The position numbers were made by a program, and so were the translations under genes. The notes under the pieces were generated by a model. The model made no database searches and was not told the origin of the DNA. It worked only from the letters and a program-made list of their open reading frames with translations. A DNA stretch of 64,000 nt from Agelaius tricolor (lineage: Eukaryota; Chordata; Aves; Passeriformes; Icteridae): the NCBI GenBank assembly GCA_023055355.1, contig JALJCS010000004.1:13732001-13796000 (forward strand), written 5' to 3'. Each line of letters starts with the position of its first letter. The stretch's first letter is position 1. Shown here piece after piece: positions 14,501 to 29,500 of the stretch.

Positions 14501-17500
14501 CTGATACCAGGAGAAGAAGAAAGATACTGAACAGCATTAACTGCAACTAATGCAGGCGTCTACAGATAAAGACAGATAATAAAATAGTGTCTGCTGGAAC
14601 ATATTAGGAAAAGTGCAGGAAATTATTTACAACATTACATGGCTATACATAAGAATGTTGAGAAAAACATTCTTACCTAAAACCATTTCACTTAAAATTA
14701 TGCTCACATAATTTTAAGTGAAATGATACTGGTGCCAGTTTAGCCAAATAAATCCTCTTCAAGACATTGTGCCTACAAATACTGACTGTTACAATTCCAT
14801 TTGCTAGAGGTCCCTCCTGCAAATGGCCTATTCATAGCTTTGTAAGCTATGAAACCAAGCACATGTAAGCACAGTAGAAGTAAGACAAGTATAATTACAA
14901 TCTTCATTACTGGAGGATAACTTAAGCTCCTCCATACAATGCATATTTTTAACTGATATTTACAAAAAAAAACCCTTTCCGATTTCTTTCAATTAATGGA
15001 ACATCAAAAATTAAACAGAAGCTTCAAACACTAAGTACGTTGAAAACCTTCTCACATTCTCTAGTTTTTCAATGGATTCATTACCAAATTTTGATAAAAT
15101 CTCTTGCTGTTCCTCTCGGGTGGAGAAGAGGATCTTGGGATTCAGTCCTTTTATATTCATGTTATCCCAAGGTGGCTGTTCACAGCTGGGCCTATCTCTG
15201 GGCTCCACCTCTACTTCCAAATTGACTTGAAATAAATCAGGGTATTTCTCTTGTATGTCACAGGCATCCAGATCATATCTGTAAATACACAGACAAGAAG
15301 TTTCTTGATACTGATGGCTAACTGGATTACATCTACTACAGTCCAAAACAAAACTCTAAAGCAATTAATATAAGACATTAAAAATGCTGTATTTGTTTAC
15401 TTTTCCCATTTTAAACAGGTGGTATTTTTGTACATTGTATAATGAACAAAACATCTCGTTTCCTTAAGGTGAGTAAACAAAAGACTCTTATTGCAATCAA
15501 AGTCATCTACTTCCTGAACTGACTATATTTCCTCTCCCAGTATATGTTGATGTTTGGCAGGTTAAGCAGTTTCAAAGACAACTTCTTCCAGTCTCCTACA
15601 AAATGGTGTCAACATACTTGGCAAATTTCACTGTAGTGGCATTTCGGGGCACAAAGCCTGTATGGAACTGAATCTGAAACATCTTCATTGAAGCCATCTG
15701 TTGAAAACAAGAAACAGGAAACTGTATAAATCCACATGAACAGTATGTACAGTGTTCTGCCTTTAACATAATGCAAAGTATTATCAGTATTAAAATATTT
15801 TAAGTACTTGCTTTGCTACAAAAATTTCCATTTAATTACAAGTATACTTTATCTTGAAAGATTTAAATGCATTTGAGATAGAACATAAATAGATCTATTA
15901 CTAGCACTAACAAACCAAAAGACCTTCAGTAAGGTATGTCTCATCACTAACCTCAAAACAGACTGTCAAAGTCTAAAGTATTTCCAGATCCTGTTCTGGA
16001 GGCTAAAACTGTATAACCCTTGTTCTTTTTCTGAACAGCATATGTTCAGAAAAATCCATTGTGCAGTATGCCAACCAAGAAATACATGTACATCACATAC
16101 AAACGAATAGATTTAAAACAGTTTTAAATGTACCACATTTAAAGGGACACTTCAGAAGGCATGAAAGGAAGTTTTTTGTACAACTTTTTGTACAACAGAA
16201 GTTTTGTACAAGGGCTTTTGTCAACTGACTCATTTTAATCACTCAACTGTTCACAGAAAAACTACTTTCCCATGCCTGATGGGAATACAAGTGTCCAGAA
16301 AATGCTACTATAGAATATTAAGGTAGCTCCTGATCTTGCACAAATCCAAATTACAGCTCACTGATCAATGCAGCCTGTATTTGTTTCCTAGCATTAGTCG
16401 CAACACCTGTGATATAGTCTTGCCAGTCCTTACAAAGAAGTGATGCAGCAGTAGTCCAGAAAATGTTATAACAATACTGAACTATGAAAGCTTTCCTTGT
16501 AAATGAGTATTTCCTGAACCTCATAACCAGAAAGCAAATAATAGAAAAAGCATTGCCACAGATGAAGGGCAATGATTCCCCTCTATTCAGCACCAGTGAA
16601 GCCTCAGCTGTAATTGTGATGCCCAGTGCTGGGCTCCTTAGTACAGGAGAGACATGGACATACTGGAGACAGCTCCTCTGATTCTTCCATCCCTACCATC
16701 ACTTTCCTAGAAGTTAAACTGAACTCTCTCTCTCTCTCTAATTAGCTGTGAGAAAGTAGAAGACATTCATAACGCCCAAGTCAAAATATAGAGGAAATCT
16801 TGAAATGTGGTGGTTCATCTCTGTAAGAGATCTGCAGAGAACTTTGGGGGCAACTTACAGCACATAAAACTAAGGACACATTGAATATTGTTCCATCAAA
16901 CCTCCAAACCCAGATCATCACACACACTGTTGATGCATCATTTGTTATAGCTGACAGCTGAGAAAATTCTAGTCTTTTTTATCAGTGAATGAATGCCAGA
17001 GAAACCACATCAAAGAAACTCTATCATGAATAAAAGTGAGATGGTACAAGGAGTATAACCTAGCCTTGGCTAAATTTTGTCAGTTTTATGCCTTTCTCCT
17101 AATAACCTTGAACCATACAGTAGTTATTTTTGCGCATTAAGGAACCATTTCACTGATTTTAAGTCAGTAAAAGTCATTAATAATCATTTCACTTTAGTTT
17201 TAAGGTATTCTGGAAGATCTTGTTGAACATGACAAGATTTGATACCTTCCTACTCACAAAGCAGGAAAAAAAAAACGGGGAAAACAATTTCAGTAAACAC
17301 TATATATGAATACACATGTATGTCCCACATGTACCGAAACTGGCTGAAAAACTGTCTTATCAATTTCCAGAAACCTCCAAGCTCTAAACTTTGTGCTATC
17401 TGTCCTTATCTTTTACATGGATTTTTAAGTTTAACTGGGTTACTTATCTGGAAAAAAAAGAACATGCCTGTCTTTTAAAAAATTTTAAGACAGGCTTCAT

Positions 17501-20500
17501 TAACAAGTTTTTTGTGATCTTGCAATACAATTGCATCCATAGTTGAATTAAAAAAGGAAATATGCATTCTCCCTAGTAGAAAAAAGACAAGTAAGAAAAT
17601 CAGCTACAAAAATGGAACCTGACTTTAGAAATAGCCTATAAAACCACATGGATTTTTCTGGCCTGTTTTGTACTGGCAATCTCTGGAATCCCACTTTTCT
17701 GCTGAGTGGTATATTTCCTTTGTTTGCAGTTTGTGTGCACAGAATTAAAAAGTTCTGGCTTGTTGTGCAACTTAACAGATAATAATTGCTGCCTCAAAAA
17801 AAAACTGGCTGGGGACTTTCCCTAGAAATATAACAATTATCAGTACTGAAGTACTTTCCAGAAATGCTTACAAAAGCGTCTACACGTACAGAATTAGGAG
17901 TGGACATTCTCAGAAGGCTTGAAAAGGTTGAATTCATAAGTGAATGAAAACCTCAAACATTTTTCTGAACCAAGAATAGTAAATAAAGCAAAGTACTCAG
18001 TAGATAACTAGTAGTTACAAAACTGCAACCAAAAAAAACCCCACATCTTCTATTCAGGCTCTTAAGTTCATCATTACCTTGGCTTGTAGTCGTCCTCCTA
18101 GAGTTGACCTGGCATGATAGATCACAATGAGAACATCTCCTTGGACTGTTATACCCAATGGGATTACTGCTTTCCCGTCTTCAATTTTAAACTCCCTAAA
18201 GGAGAAAAAAAACATAATCATAGTCAATTTAGTTTAAAAAGAGATTAAATAGTGTATTACTTTAGATTAACCTGCTTTCTCCAAGGCCTTCAGTAGCTGA
18301 AAAGCTACAAGGACTTCAGTATTCTCTCATTTTTCTTTTCTATGATTACCCACATCCAGCAGTGTTAGTACTATTTACAATTGTGCAGACACCAGAGCTG
18401 TACAGGGGCTAATAAGCAGTCACCTTGCAGCTGCCATGCCTGGAGGATCCTTACAGTTTCCATGACTGAGACATGATGTTATGCTCAGCACAAGTACATT
18501 ACAGATCAATGTTCCCAGTCTTACTTCACATGGATTGAGAAAAGAGTCTTGCTCAGTGCCTCGCAGGGTCCAGTGTGCCACCCCACCATCACCCCACTGT
18601 TCTGCAAGACCAGCTGCTGTAACAACCACATTCACGATTCATCTTTTGAGACCAGCTAAAAGGGGACAGAGGAATCTAGAAACACGTAAATGCTAGAATC
18701 CACAAAAACGTAATTTGCTGTTTCAGAGCAAGTCATAATCTGTACTTACTTCATTTTGTCATATTCCTGGGAGGTAGTGGCTACTCTCTCATCTCCCACA
18801 TAAACCTCACAAAAAGGCCTGCAGCCATTACGCTGCTTACTGAAAAGCGGAACGGGAGTCATGACAATTGATCTGACCAGGATGGGCTTGCTGTGAGGAA
18901 TAATGGGTTCTTCAGCCATCATGTCACACATGTACTCAATGTATCTGCCAAAACCAGATGGTACTCATTTAGTCAGAGCTCAAAATTCTAAGAAATGGGT
19001 GAACACATAAGCAAGTTACATCTTACTCAGTCACTAAGCATTGTTAACAGTGAAACAGTGGGAACATTTACCACCACCTCCAGCAAACAGATTTTCAAAG
19101 CTGAAAAAGGCTCTGTAGCTCTACATATAATGACTTGTAAATTAAACTAGTCACTATTTCAAAAGGTCTTAAAATGCTAATCTAGGAGAACTATTTATTT
19201 TGCATCTTATACATAATAGATCACTTAAGTCTTCCTAAAGGGTTTAAATTTGTCCTGATTATTATATATTATTTTGTGGACAATCCCTTAATTATACATG
19301 AAGTAAATGTGTACAAAAACATAATCTGTCCTTTATACTGAATTAATACTTTATTTCCCATCTTTCAAAATCTAATCCTTTTTTAGGAAACACCCTTACT
19401 ACCACTGTTACTTGTTATTCATCCTTTACAGTTATAAGATCTAGCAAATTAAGTCAAAGAAACAGTTTAAAACATTTTTCAAAGTATATGCAAGTTACCT
19501 CTGCATGCACTCCAGAAAAAAAAAGCACACTAGGCATTTTTACTGCATTGACAAAAATAATTTCTGGTACTCCCTCAGAGCTTGCAGTGCTGTGACATAA
19601 TAAAACCTATTGTAATAAACTAGGAAACATGAAATAAGTCTTACACATGTGGAAGAGGATTTTATAATTAAGAAAGCATTCAAAAGCTCTGCACACCCTT
19701 GTTTTCACTCTTAACGTTTCTTCTCCACCGGGTATATTTGACCTATTTCTGATGGGTACTTACAGGCTCAGAAAGTTCAGAACTCCCTTTAATTCATGAT
19801 ACAGCAAAGCACTTGGAAACAGATCTTTGAACACAGACATTATTGAAATAATTTATCTTTCTAAAGACATCCTATACCATATTCAGAATTGAATAACTAC
19901 TTGCTTCAAGAGTCCCTTACAGTACCTTTTATGAGAAGGCCAAATGCCAGGTGGACAGCGTTTCATACTGAACATATAAACAGCAGCTTCAGCAGTAGTG
20001 AAGAGACGACAAAAACACAGAAAAGAACAGACTACAACAGCAGATGCTGCTCTTCCATCCTAGTAAAAAAAAAAAAAAAAAAGTAGCTTTGTTAGTAAAT
20101 CTAGTGGAAAAAGCGTTATCCAAGTTACTAAAGAACATCCCATTATGTATCCCCTATCCTATCATTATTTAATGTCATGATGTCCAAAGTCTAGTGTCGT
20201 TATTTGATTTGAAGTTTGTAGCTGAGTGTGAAAGATTTTCATTTAACTTCCACACCATACAAAAGATATTACATATTACTTTCTTGTTCAAATGTGAATA
20301 CTACTTTAGTTTAACACTATTTGAAATTTTGAGTTTATATTCTTTACCTTACTGTCACTAATACCGAGTTTTTAGGTTTGTTTCCTGGCTGCTATCTGAA
20401 ATCCCAGAACACTGCTATTTTTGACTGATAGCCATGGACTTCTGCTGCAAGAAAAGTACAAAGGCTCAGAAGAACTAAACCACTAAACTCTTTAGACCTC

Positions 20501-23500
20501 TGTCTAAAACTGTTAAGAGCTTGCCAAGAAACAAAGAGAAAGAGATTAAAACTAGCTTCTTTCTGCAGGAATCCCCACTACACACATATCCCAGATACAT
20601 CCCTGTATTATAAAAGGCAGAAGATTTGGAAGAGATAATGGTTGACAGAAGAAACCTTCTCCAGGTTTGTTGGCTAGCATCATGGAACAGAATTTTTATC
20701 ATTCATTTATTAAAGTTCTGGTGTACACTTTACATCACATCTGGCACAAAGTCATGTTTATATATAAAAGTTTGCCTCACATGTGAGGAAAAGAAATGAG
20801 TTAAGTACCTTGAACAAAACAATTCAAAGGAAAGATCTTACAGAAACTGGTGCTAAATCATCAAATCTTCTTCTTACCTACTTGACCAGCAATCATGTGA
20901 CACTGAGGTAGTTAGTATCACATTAATATAGAATTAGATGCCTAACCTCACAGCAGCATTGAAAATTATACTGGCTTTCAGGAGCTGACATCAACTGGCT
21001 TTTTACTTTCAAAACACTAGAAAACTCAAAAATATGGTTTGTCAGATTAACAAATCCTGGTTTTGACTCTGCTAATGATATTCCCTATTGATGGCTATAC
21101 CATATCACCAGACAGGTTTTCAATGCTTTCCAGCAGCATTGCAAGTATTGTCACATAGCCACGTTTCGTTTTTTACTCTGCAGCAAAAGAAGAATGTCAA
21201 AATTTCACATACAATTATCTTAAACAAATGCAAGAGTGACCTAATTTTCAAATTCTGAGCAAAGTATTCTTTAAATTCATTCCTCCCCCTACCATGTTTA
21301 ACATGAGGTGGCTCTATAGACAGTTTTATTGCTTTTTTTGGTTATATCAAAGTTATTAATACTTTGGAGAATAGTGAAATCTACAGAGCAATCTGCTGCC
21401 AGCAAAAGCAGGTAAACCAGAAGTCTTACAGTCAGTTTCTGAAATTCTGTGGGTACAGTTTACATTCTAAATGGACAGTAATGGGAAATGCAGCGTACAC
21501 CCACCTATCACACAGAAAACAAAAAATGGAGCAAATGCTGAAAGAGTAGAGAGGATTTTTTTTTCTTCCAAAGGATACTTTCCCTTAATACTGCCTGTAT
21601 ACTGCCTTCCACTCTAAATGCAAGTAAGCAATGGCTACATTACCATACCAATTTCCCTAAGGAGAAAATTGATGTAAGTAACTTCCCTACAAACACAGCA
21701 GGAAGGAGTTGACCCTGGGGCATCCAGCAAAGAAAGACAGTAACAATCACAAACTGAATGGATACCAGCACCCTTCTTCACAATTTAAAGCTCTATTGAA
21801 TAAAGCACTTCAGACATAAACCAATTTCTTACAAGGCAATGCACAATGCAAACATTTTTCTGGTCTTGTTTCAGCCATAAATGCATGTTCTTGCATATGC
21901 TATAGAGATTCTGAAGATTTGGTGCTCGTCTTGCTGGCCAGCCACATTCAGAAACCTGCAGTGAGAGACAAGAGATGTGAGAAACAGTATAATATTGACA
22001 CATATACACAACCTAGGTTATGCAAATGTCTACAAGGCAATTTTACACTTGAATGACACCGTCATGTTGAAATTAAGAAAGACTCAAGAAAAGCAGTGTT
22101 ACACAGTGTAAACATTACAAAGAAGTCCAATAAAACTTCAGTTCTGTCTACAAATCTGCTGCACAAGAAGTATAAAGAACTCAGATTACTACCTGAAATA
22201 TTCTTAGAGCAAGGAGTAAAATAAAACAGCTTTCAAATTAATTTGTGCACATATACTTAAGCAAATAAAAAACAAAAAAAAAACCCAACCAACCAACCAA
22301 AACAAAAAAAACCAAAACAAAACAAAAAAACCACCAAACCAACAAAAAAAACCCACCAGCAAAAAACCCCAACAACAGAAAGATTAGGCTTCTTTTAATA
22401 TTTGTCCTTTGTTCAAAGAGCTTGAATGGTTCATTAATATTCCATTTACAATTACTGCTTCAAAACACTAACAAAAAATCAGCTTCACTGCTAAGAATCT
22501 ATATCCTTAAAATCAACTGTCCAGTAAGGATATAGGAGATGAAACTTGATTCTTGGGGCACTTGAAACACCTAAAGAGTTAGCTATATTAAGAATTGAAA
22601 AGCAAGTTACAAATGAAGCTTTTTGTATTTGTTTTTAGTTTCAACTGCAATTGCCAGATATTGAAGACCAAGTTTTCCTATCAGCAATATGTCTTCCTAT
22701 CTAGATAAAGAGTTCAAGGGTTATTCTGATATAAATTACCTGTACTGATTATCACAAAAAACTGTGTTTGTCCAAGCACAGGAAAAAAGACTGAAATAAA
22801 CAGTGTAAGTCTCTTCATTGTACTCTTGTATTTTAATTTAAAAATAAGGCCATTTCAGAAAACATCACTTTGCAAGAGATTTAAATTGCACACTCCTTTT
22901 TTAGTGCAAGCTTATGCAAAGTCACCAGTAAACAAAGAAAAGCTAAGGCAAAAAGTCCTTTATATCCCTGTTCACCACAGGATTCAATGTGGGCTTCAGT
23001 ACATCTCAAGTATTACAACAGTAGTGTGTGCTGGTTTCAGCTGGAGTAATTTTCTCCATAGTAAGTAAATGAGGCTGTGTTTTGCGAGGGAATCAATTTG
23101 TATTTGTGACAGAACCAAGTGTTGATAACACAGGGATTTTTTTTTTTTTTATTGGTAAGCAGAGCTTAGATAGAGTTAAGGTCTTTTCTGCCTCTCACAT
23201 CAGCTCACCAACAAGCAGGCTTGGGGTGCACAAGAGGGAGGGGACACAGCCAGGACAAGTGACCCCAGCTAACCAAAGGAATATTCCATAACAAAGGACA
23301 TCATGTTCAACCCATAAATCTGTGGGAAAAAGAATGGAAGGGGAAACAGTCAGAGAGATGGCATTTGTCTTCCAAAGGAATTATAATGCACGATGGAGCC
23401 CTGTGTTCCTGTACACCTGCCTGCCCATGGGAAAAGGTGGATAAATTCCTTGTTTTGCTTTGCTTGTACCTGTGGATTTTGCTTTACCTATTAAACTGCT

Positions 23501-26500
23501 TTTATTTCAACCCATGAGTTCTTTCTTTCACCTTGTGATTCCCTCCCCATTTCTACCAGGGAGGAATAAGCAAGCAGCTTGGTTGCTGGCTCAAGTTAAA
23601 TCACAACACCACAAAAGAATCAAATTGAAGTGTTGCAGCTCCAGACCAGAACACAGCCTAAAAAAGCGTATTCAAAAATGCAAAAAGTACTGACTTTTTT
23701 CATTTTAATCTACTATTTACTTTCCACTCAAACACTAGGTTTCCTACAAGATGTAACAAAAACAACATTACCTTCTTTTTCTTTAGCTGTGTTTTCAGCT
23801 CTAAATGTCCTGACAATTAGCAGAATTATGGACAGTGCCCAAACTCCCAGAGCAATCCATTCCAAAAAGGATTCAAAACTAGCAGAGAAGCTAGTTTCAA
23901 AACTACCATTAATTTTAACCAAGATTAAAGAAATTTGTAGAAGATCCATACAGATAGAAAACAGCAAGAAACTAGTAATATGTAATTTCATAAATACCTT
24001 CTAAGGAAAGTGTCATAATTAAAAATTTTAGAAGCTGTTCTTCTCTGATCATGTTTAAAGGCTTGCCATAATAATCTTTTGTCAGTATTAAAGTAAACCT
24101 AAGCTTCTTTAGGTTCCTACATGGCTGCTGTCATCCAGAACTGAACAATTAAGTTAGTCAGTATTGCTAAAAATCTCAATTTCAATAGGCAGGTAAGAGT
24201 TCCAAATACAATTAGAGTTTGTTTTCAAGTAAAATAACTGCCTTCCTAAATACTCCTAGACCATAAAGTGATCATGAACCTGTAATGTTTCAACTAATTA
24301 TGACCTACTATGACTTCTGAACAAAATCAAGATCATATTACCATTCTTAGTACCAACACATCAGAAATACCAGGTGTACAGACACCTCAGATTTGAGTAA
24401 CTAAAAAAATCCATTGGTAAGCAAATTCCCAGTCACAGAATTTATCATTCCATAAACAGAGACTGATCACTTTGCAGGATGTGGAATAAATCAGTTCATC
24501 ACACCAGTCTCTGACTTTCCAGCAATCTAGTGCTAAAAAGAATTGCTGAACATTTTGCTTTGAGGTACCTGCTACAAATAATCATGCAGTAGATTTCCTG
24601 TGTAATCAAGTTTTTTTGCCTTCCATCTTGAATAGCCTCTGCCTGAACTTCATATTGAACCAGATACACATAAAGGAGCTGATTGCATTCATCCAAAGAG
24701 GCAGTAATGGTTTCTTTCAGGTGTGAAAATACTTTATCTTGTTTACAAGGAAACAAAAGAAAGTGATAGCGATAGGAAGAATACCTTAAATATACCTCAC
24801 CCCAACTTTTGAAGTCAACTCTGGTAACTGAAATAATGCTAAGGATGGCTCTGTATAATAAGGCCCAAAAGGCTTTATTATTCTGTAACTAATAATGGTT
24901 CTAGACTCTCTTCTTGGCAGACAGTATTGTGTGGAAGGGGCATGATCACTTCAGACTGTTAAGGTGCTGGACAACTCCTACACAGTAACAGTCCCAACTG
25001 TTGAGCCAGGACAGTCAAGTTTTACTTAGGAGCAAACACTGAAGCCCAGTATCTTGGCACCTAACAAGATGTTCTCAATACCTTGTTGCTGAATGAGGCA
25101 AATGCCTTCATATTAGTATCAGAGAAATTGCCAGGAAGGATAATGGAGGCTCAGGTAAGTTACAACAATACTGAAGATGGTGGGAATAATCAGTCAGCTA
25201 TGCTGAGTCATATGGGAGTCAAATAGTATGTAATGGGGCAAAGAGAAACTCCAGCGAACAGGTTATGCAAATCACTATGTCCTTGACAGAAGAAAATGGT
25301 AGAATATAGGAGAGATTGACATTTTAGTAAGACTTTCATTACTTTATTCTCCACTTAAATGTGAAACACATAACGTACATGAGGCATGTTTTCAAAGATA
25401 TTACTATCCTAGAAGAAAGAGACTTTAGTCTGTTTAAGATTAGTAAGATTTTTTAAGATTAAAGATTAGTCTGCTACCAGTTAAGTTTGGTTTTAAAGCA
25501 AGGACAAGGAAAACATAGGTAACTCTTTGACCTTGTATTTTTACTTACTCTTTGGTCATATTTTTGATTAACCTACTTTAACCTATTTTACAATAAAAAT
25601 CTGAAGGTATAATGAAAACATTATGTTTCAAGGCCTTTTAGAGAAATACACAAAAACTATACAAACCCTGTTATGGAATCTTGAAGGCCTGTATGTTCTT
25701 GGAGAGAGATTGTACACAGCATAATGGCCAGGATGTTTAGAGTCCAGACACAACCGCACATCTTCTATATTATTTTTGATGGCAGATTCCACACCTTCAG
25801 CTGGAAAGGACATCACTGAAGACAGAACAAACAGCAAGTGAATTTTTTCAAGTATTAAGAGCAACGAAAAATTATGTTTAACAAAGATATAGATATCATA
25901 CCAGCAATTCTGGAAGTGATGTATGATATATCCAAGTCTCCTTTTGCATAACTGAAAGAAAACACATTGGTTTTAATACTGGGACATATTCAAGCCGTAA
26001 GTCTAAAAGCCAGAGCTCTCCGGTGGCACTCACCACTACGAACAATGTTTCAATTCTTCCATCTGAGGCTCGTTACATTCACATTTCTAGAGTTTCAAAA
26101 CTGAGCTTTCAGAACAGATACTGTGTTTAAGCAGTTACTCATTTAAATAAGTTGCACCAAAACCATCTGTGGGTTTTTGTACAGATACTTTTAATCTTTA
26201 CCTCACTCCTCTAGCCCCTGCTCTCACTGATAAAAATGCACTGAAGGGTGTCAGTTTGAAAGCCTAATGATGATACATTAATATCTTTAATGAAGAATGT
26301 CTCAACGCTTAAAAGAAAGACTACTAGTTGAACATCAAAGTTTAAATTACACAACTCTGGCATGTTACTATCTATCACAGATGGCCATGTTGCCCAAAAT
26401 CCAAATTCCATATGGGCAGTGTTAAGAACACTTCCCTGTCTAGCCATTCAGGAAGGACTCTGGCAGTCACACTTGAACCACCACCGGACCTGTCATTGCC

Positions 26501-29500
26501 AGAACTGAAGCCCCTTTGTAGCTGGACAGCCAATGGGCGTCCCGCTTGATTCCCTGCTCCCTGCACACCCCAGACTCACATAGGCAGACCAGGTCTCCTT
26601 ACCAATCGGACCCCAGGCTTCCCATGGCAGAGTCCCAGATCTATGGCTGCTTAAAGTAATTTAATCCTCCTGGCAGCAACAGAGTAAGAGCTGGAGCTGC
26701 TGCCTCCCAGGAGGAACTCCCAAAAAAGGAAACAGCGAGCTTTTATACTCTCATAGGTTATGGGTGCCAAAGTCTGGGGTCTGGTGGGCTTTTATGCCCT
26801 CACAGTTTATGGGTGCCAAAGTCTGGGCTCTTCCTGCCGAGTCCTTGGCTCCCGCAGTGCCTCAGTGTCCAGTCACCTGGCTGGGTCACAGGCCCCTGTG
26901 TCCTTTGCCTTTCCAAACGTTGGCAATTCCTGACCTCTTGCCTCAGGCTCCCGGCCAGAGCTCAACCTGCAGCTCCCACTGCAGCTGCACCCTGAGCTAC
27001 CTGCACTCAACACAAAGAGTACCAGAATCTCTTTCCTCATTTAAATAATTCTTACAAAAATTCACTTCCAGAGCTCCCATAAGTGAGCAAGGCATTAGTC
27101 ACTACTCATCTCTCTCTCATACAACTGTGCACAGTTTAAAAGTGCAGACTTTTCAAAAAAAATCTCCCAGTAATACTTAGGTCAATTCCCTGCACCTTTA
27201 CCTAATCATCCACACTATATCAACAATTAACTAATTTAAGACCACTATTACTTTTTTGTTTCTATGGTATCTGCTATGTAGCAGAATTAAAAAGCAAGAG
27301 AAAAAAACTGAAGAGAGCCAATGTAGGCCAACAACCTCGAGTATAACTACACAAGTCTGCACTCCTGGAATGGCAAAAAAAAGAACAAAACTCACCAACA
27401 GAATTTGATTTAGACTAATGGGTGAATTTGATTTACACTACCTTAAATATCTCAGTAGCCTATTAACTCCAGAATATCAAAATGTCATTAAAACACTGTG
27501 ATGCATATTTAATTAATTCAGAGGCACTAACAAAACTTCTGTATCACAACAAAATTTCAAGACACTGCTTAGAAGAGCAAACCTAGGATACTACACTCAA
27601 ATTTTGAAATACCAAGAAAGAACACTATGTTTTGATTTTTTACTGCTTGCTAGTAATGATGGAGGTTAGAGGGACTGATTAAAAATACATATTGTATATA
27701 TAACTGTATATTTAATATTCAAGGATAGTGAGGAGGATTTTAAGATTGGAGAAGAAAAATCTTCTGTATGCAATGCCATTTAACAGTATTTATGCAGAAT
27801 AGCATAATCAGTGTCCTAGCAATGATAACGACTCACTGTCTCAAACTAAAACCACAAGGGAGTTTGAGTCTCACTAGACATAGCACTAAAAAAAAAAAAT
27901 CAACAAAACCCTCAGCCTTGAGAAACCTTGCATAAGGATGTAGACAAATGGGCACAATTTCAAAATTTTTTGCACCTTTGGAAGGACATACTTCATCATG
28001 TAAGCTCAGATGGTAATCCTGCTGCAGCCAAACTAATTAAGGCAGAAATTTACATTCAGAGCTAATAACAATTACTTACTAAAATTTGTGATGGCTGTAG
28101 CCCTTTACGGAGATGAGAAGAGTCAAATGCTATTTCTGGATTACATCCAACAGTTTCAAGTAAGAAAACATGTAATCATTCTAATATCAAATTTTTTTTG
28201 GTATCAAGGTAAAGGGCCAACTAATACCACAGCTGTAGAACACAGAACCATTATCCCTTCAACACTGTAACACTGAGGTTAAGCAGCAACTTGTAACATT
28301 GGCACAAAACTATTAAGAGCAAAAAACAGTACCAACAGTACTCACACCCATTCCCTTGGAAAGACTTTCAGATAATGACTTCTTACTACCAACACCACTC
28401 AACTGAGCTTTGGTTTTTACATTTGTCTAAATTAAAAAGCAACATTAGAAGCATGGATCTCATCATACACACATAGATGTTAAGAGTGCAATTTAGTATG
28501 TCAACAACAGAGCACAGCATAGTCAACCTAAGCTTTATATTTAGCAGGAGTATTCCAAGTATGTTATTATTACACTGAAAAAGCTTCAGAATTTTTGCAT
28601 AGTTTTAATTAAAATGAAGCTTCTTAACTGTAAAATTAACACAAGTCTCAAAAAAATCACCATATCCTTGAATTCATTGAACTTTATTCTGAAGATTTCA
28701 CAGCTATTTCAGTAGTAAGACCTGAACACATGGTACTCTGTTTTCGGCAGAGTGTTGTATGTCAGAATGGTAACTGAGATTTCTTTAAACAGTAAGAAGG
28801 TGAAAAAAGCATGTATTCTTCACATTGTTTAAACATTCCGATGCATTTCAAGATAAAATTATCTGGCTAAAAATCACAAATAAGGTCTTTCCTTTCATAT
28901 CCTTAACAGCAGAAATTTCATTTAGATAGCAGTTTTGCTGGTAGGTTATAACAGATGAAAAGCATGCAAACATAGTCATACATGAAGTGTTTTCAGCCTG
29001 TGGTCCAACAGGGGAAAACACTGTGTTTTTAAGGGTCTAATTAAACTAAAAAAAAAAAGTATGATATGACACCAACATTTAGCACTTATCTGATGATACA
29101 GACTTCTTCAAAACTGGGTCTACTTCACTGTGGGACAGGACTAGACTAGTCTAGTCTCTGTATGGAGGCAGAGGGTTATTTCCTTACAATATCTGATGGA
29201 GGCCTCCAAGGAAGCTGGAGAGGGACTTTTTGCAAGGGCATGTAATGACAGGATATGAAGGAATGGCATTAAACTGAAAGAGAGCAGATGGATATTAGTC
29301 TGGTCTAGTTGAAGGTGTGCCTGCCCACTGCTCAGGGGTGAGAATCAGATGCTGCTTTTACTCAAAACTACCGTTTGATTCTATGAAATGAAGCAAGTAA
29401 GACATGAATTCTGATTTTGCAGAATAAATATCAAAGCAAAAATAGGAAGTTCTAACCACATGTTAAAAACTTCTCACTGTGTAAATGGTTGGCATTATAT

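Noticed and set aside
23728..23991. Minus-strand 87-codon frame with a transmembrane-like segment in intron 13
   Set aside because: The overlapping plus-strand frame is equally open, and there is no splice context or known family. AT-rich DNA often encodes hydrophobic stretches.
24499..24756. Minus-strand 85-codon frame in intron 13
   Set aside because: It looks somewhat protein-like, but GAK exons 13 and 14 join in frame without it and no flanking splice sites fit.
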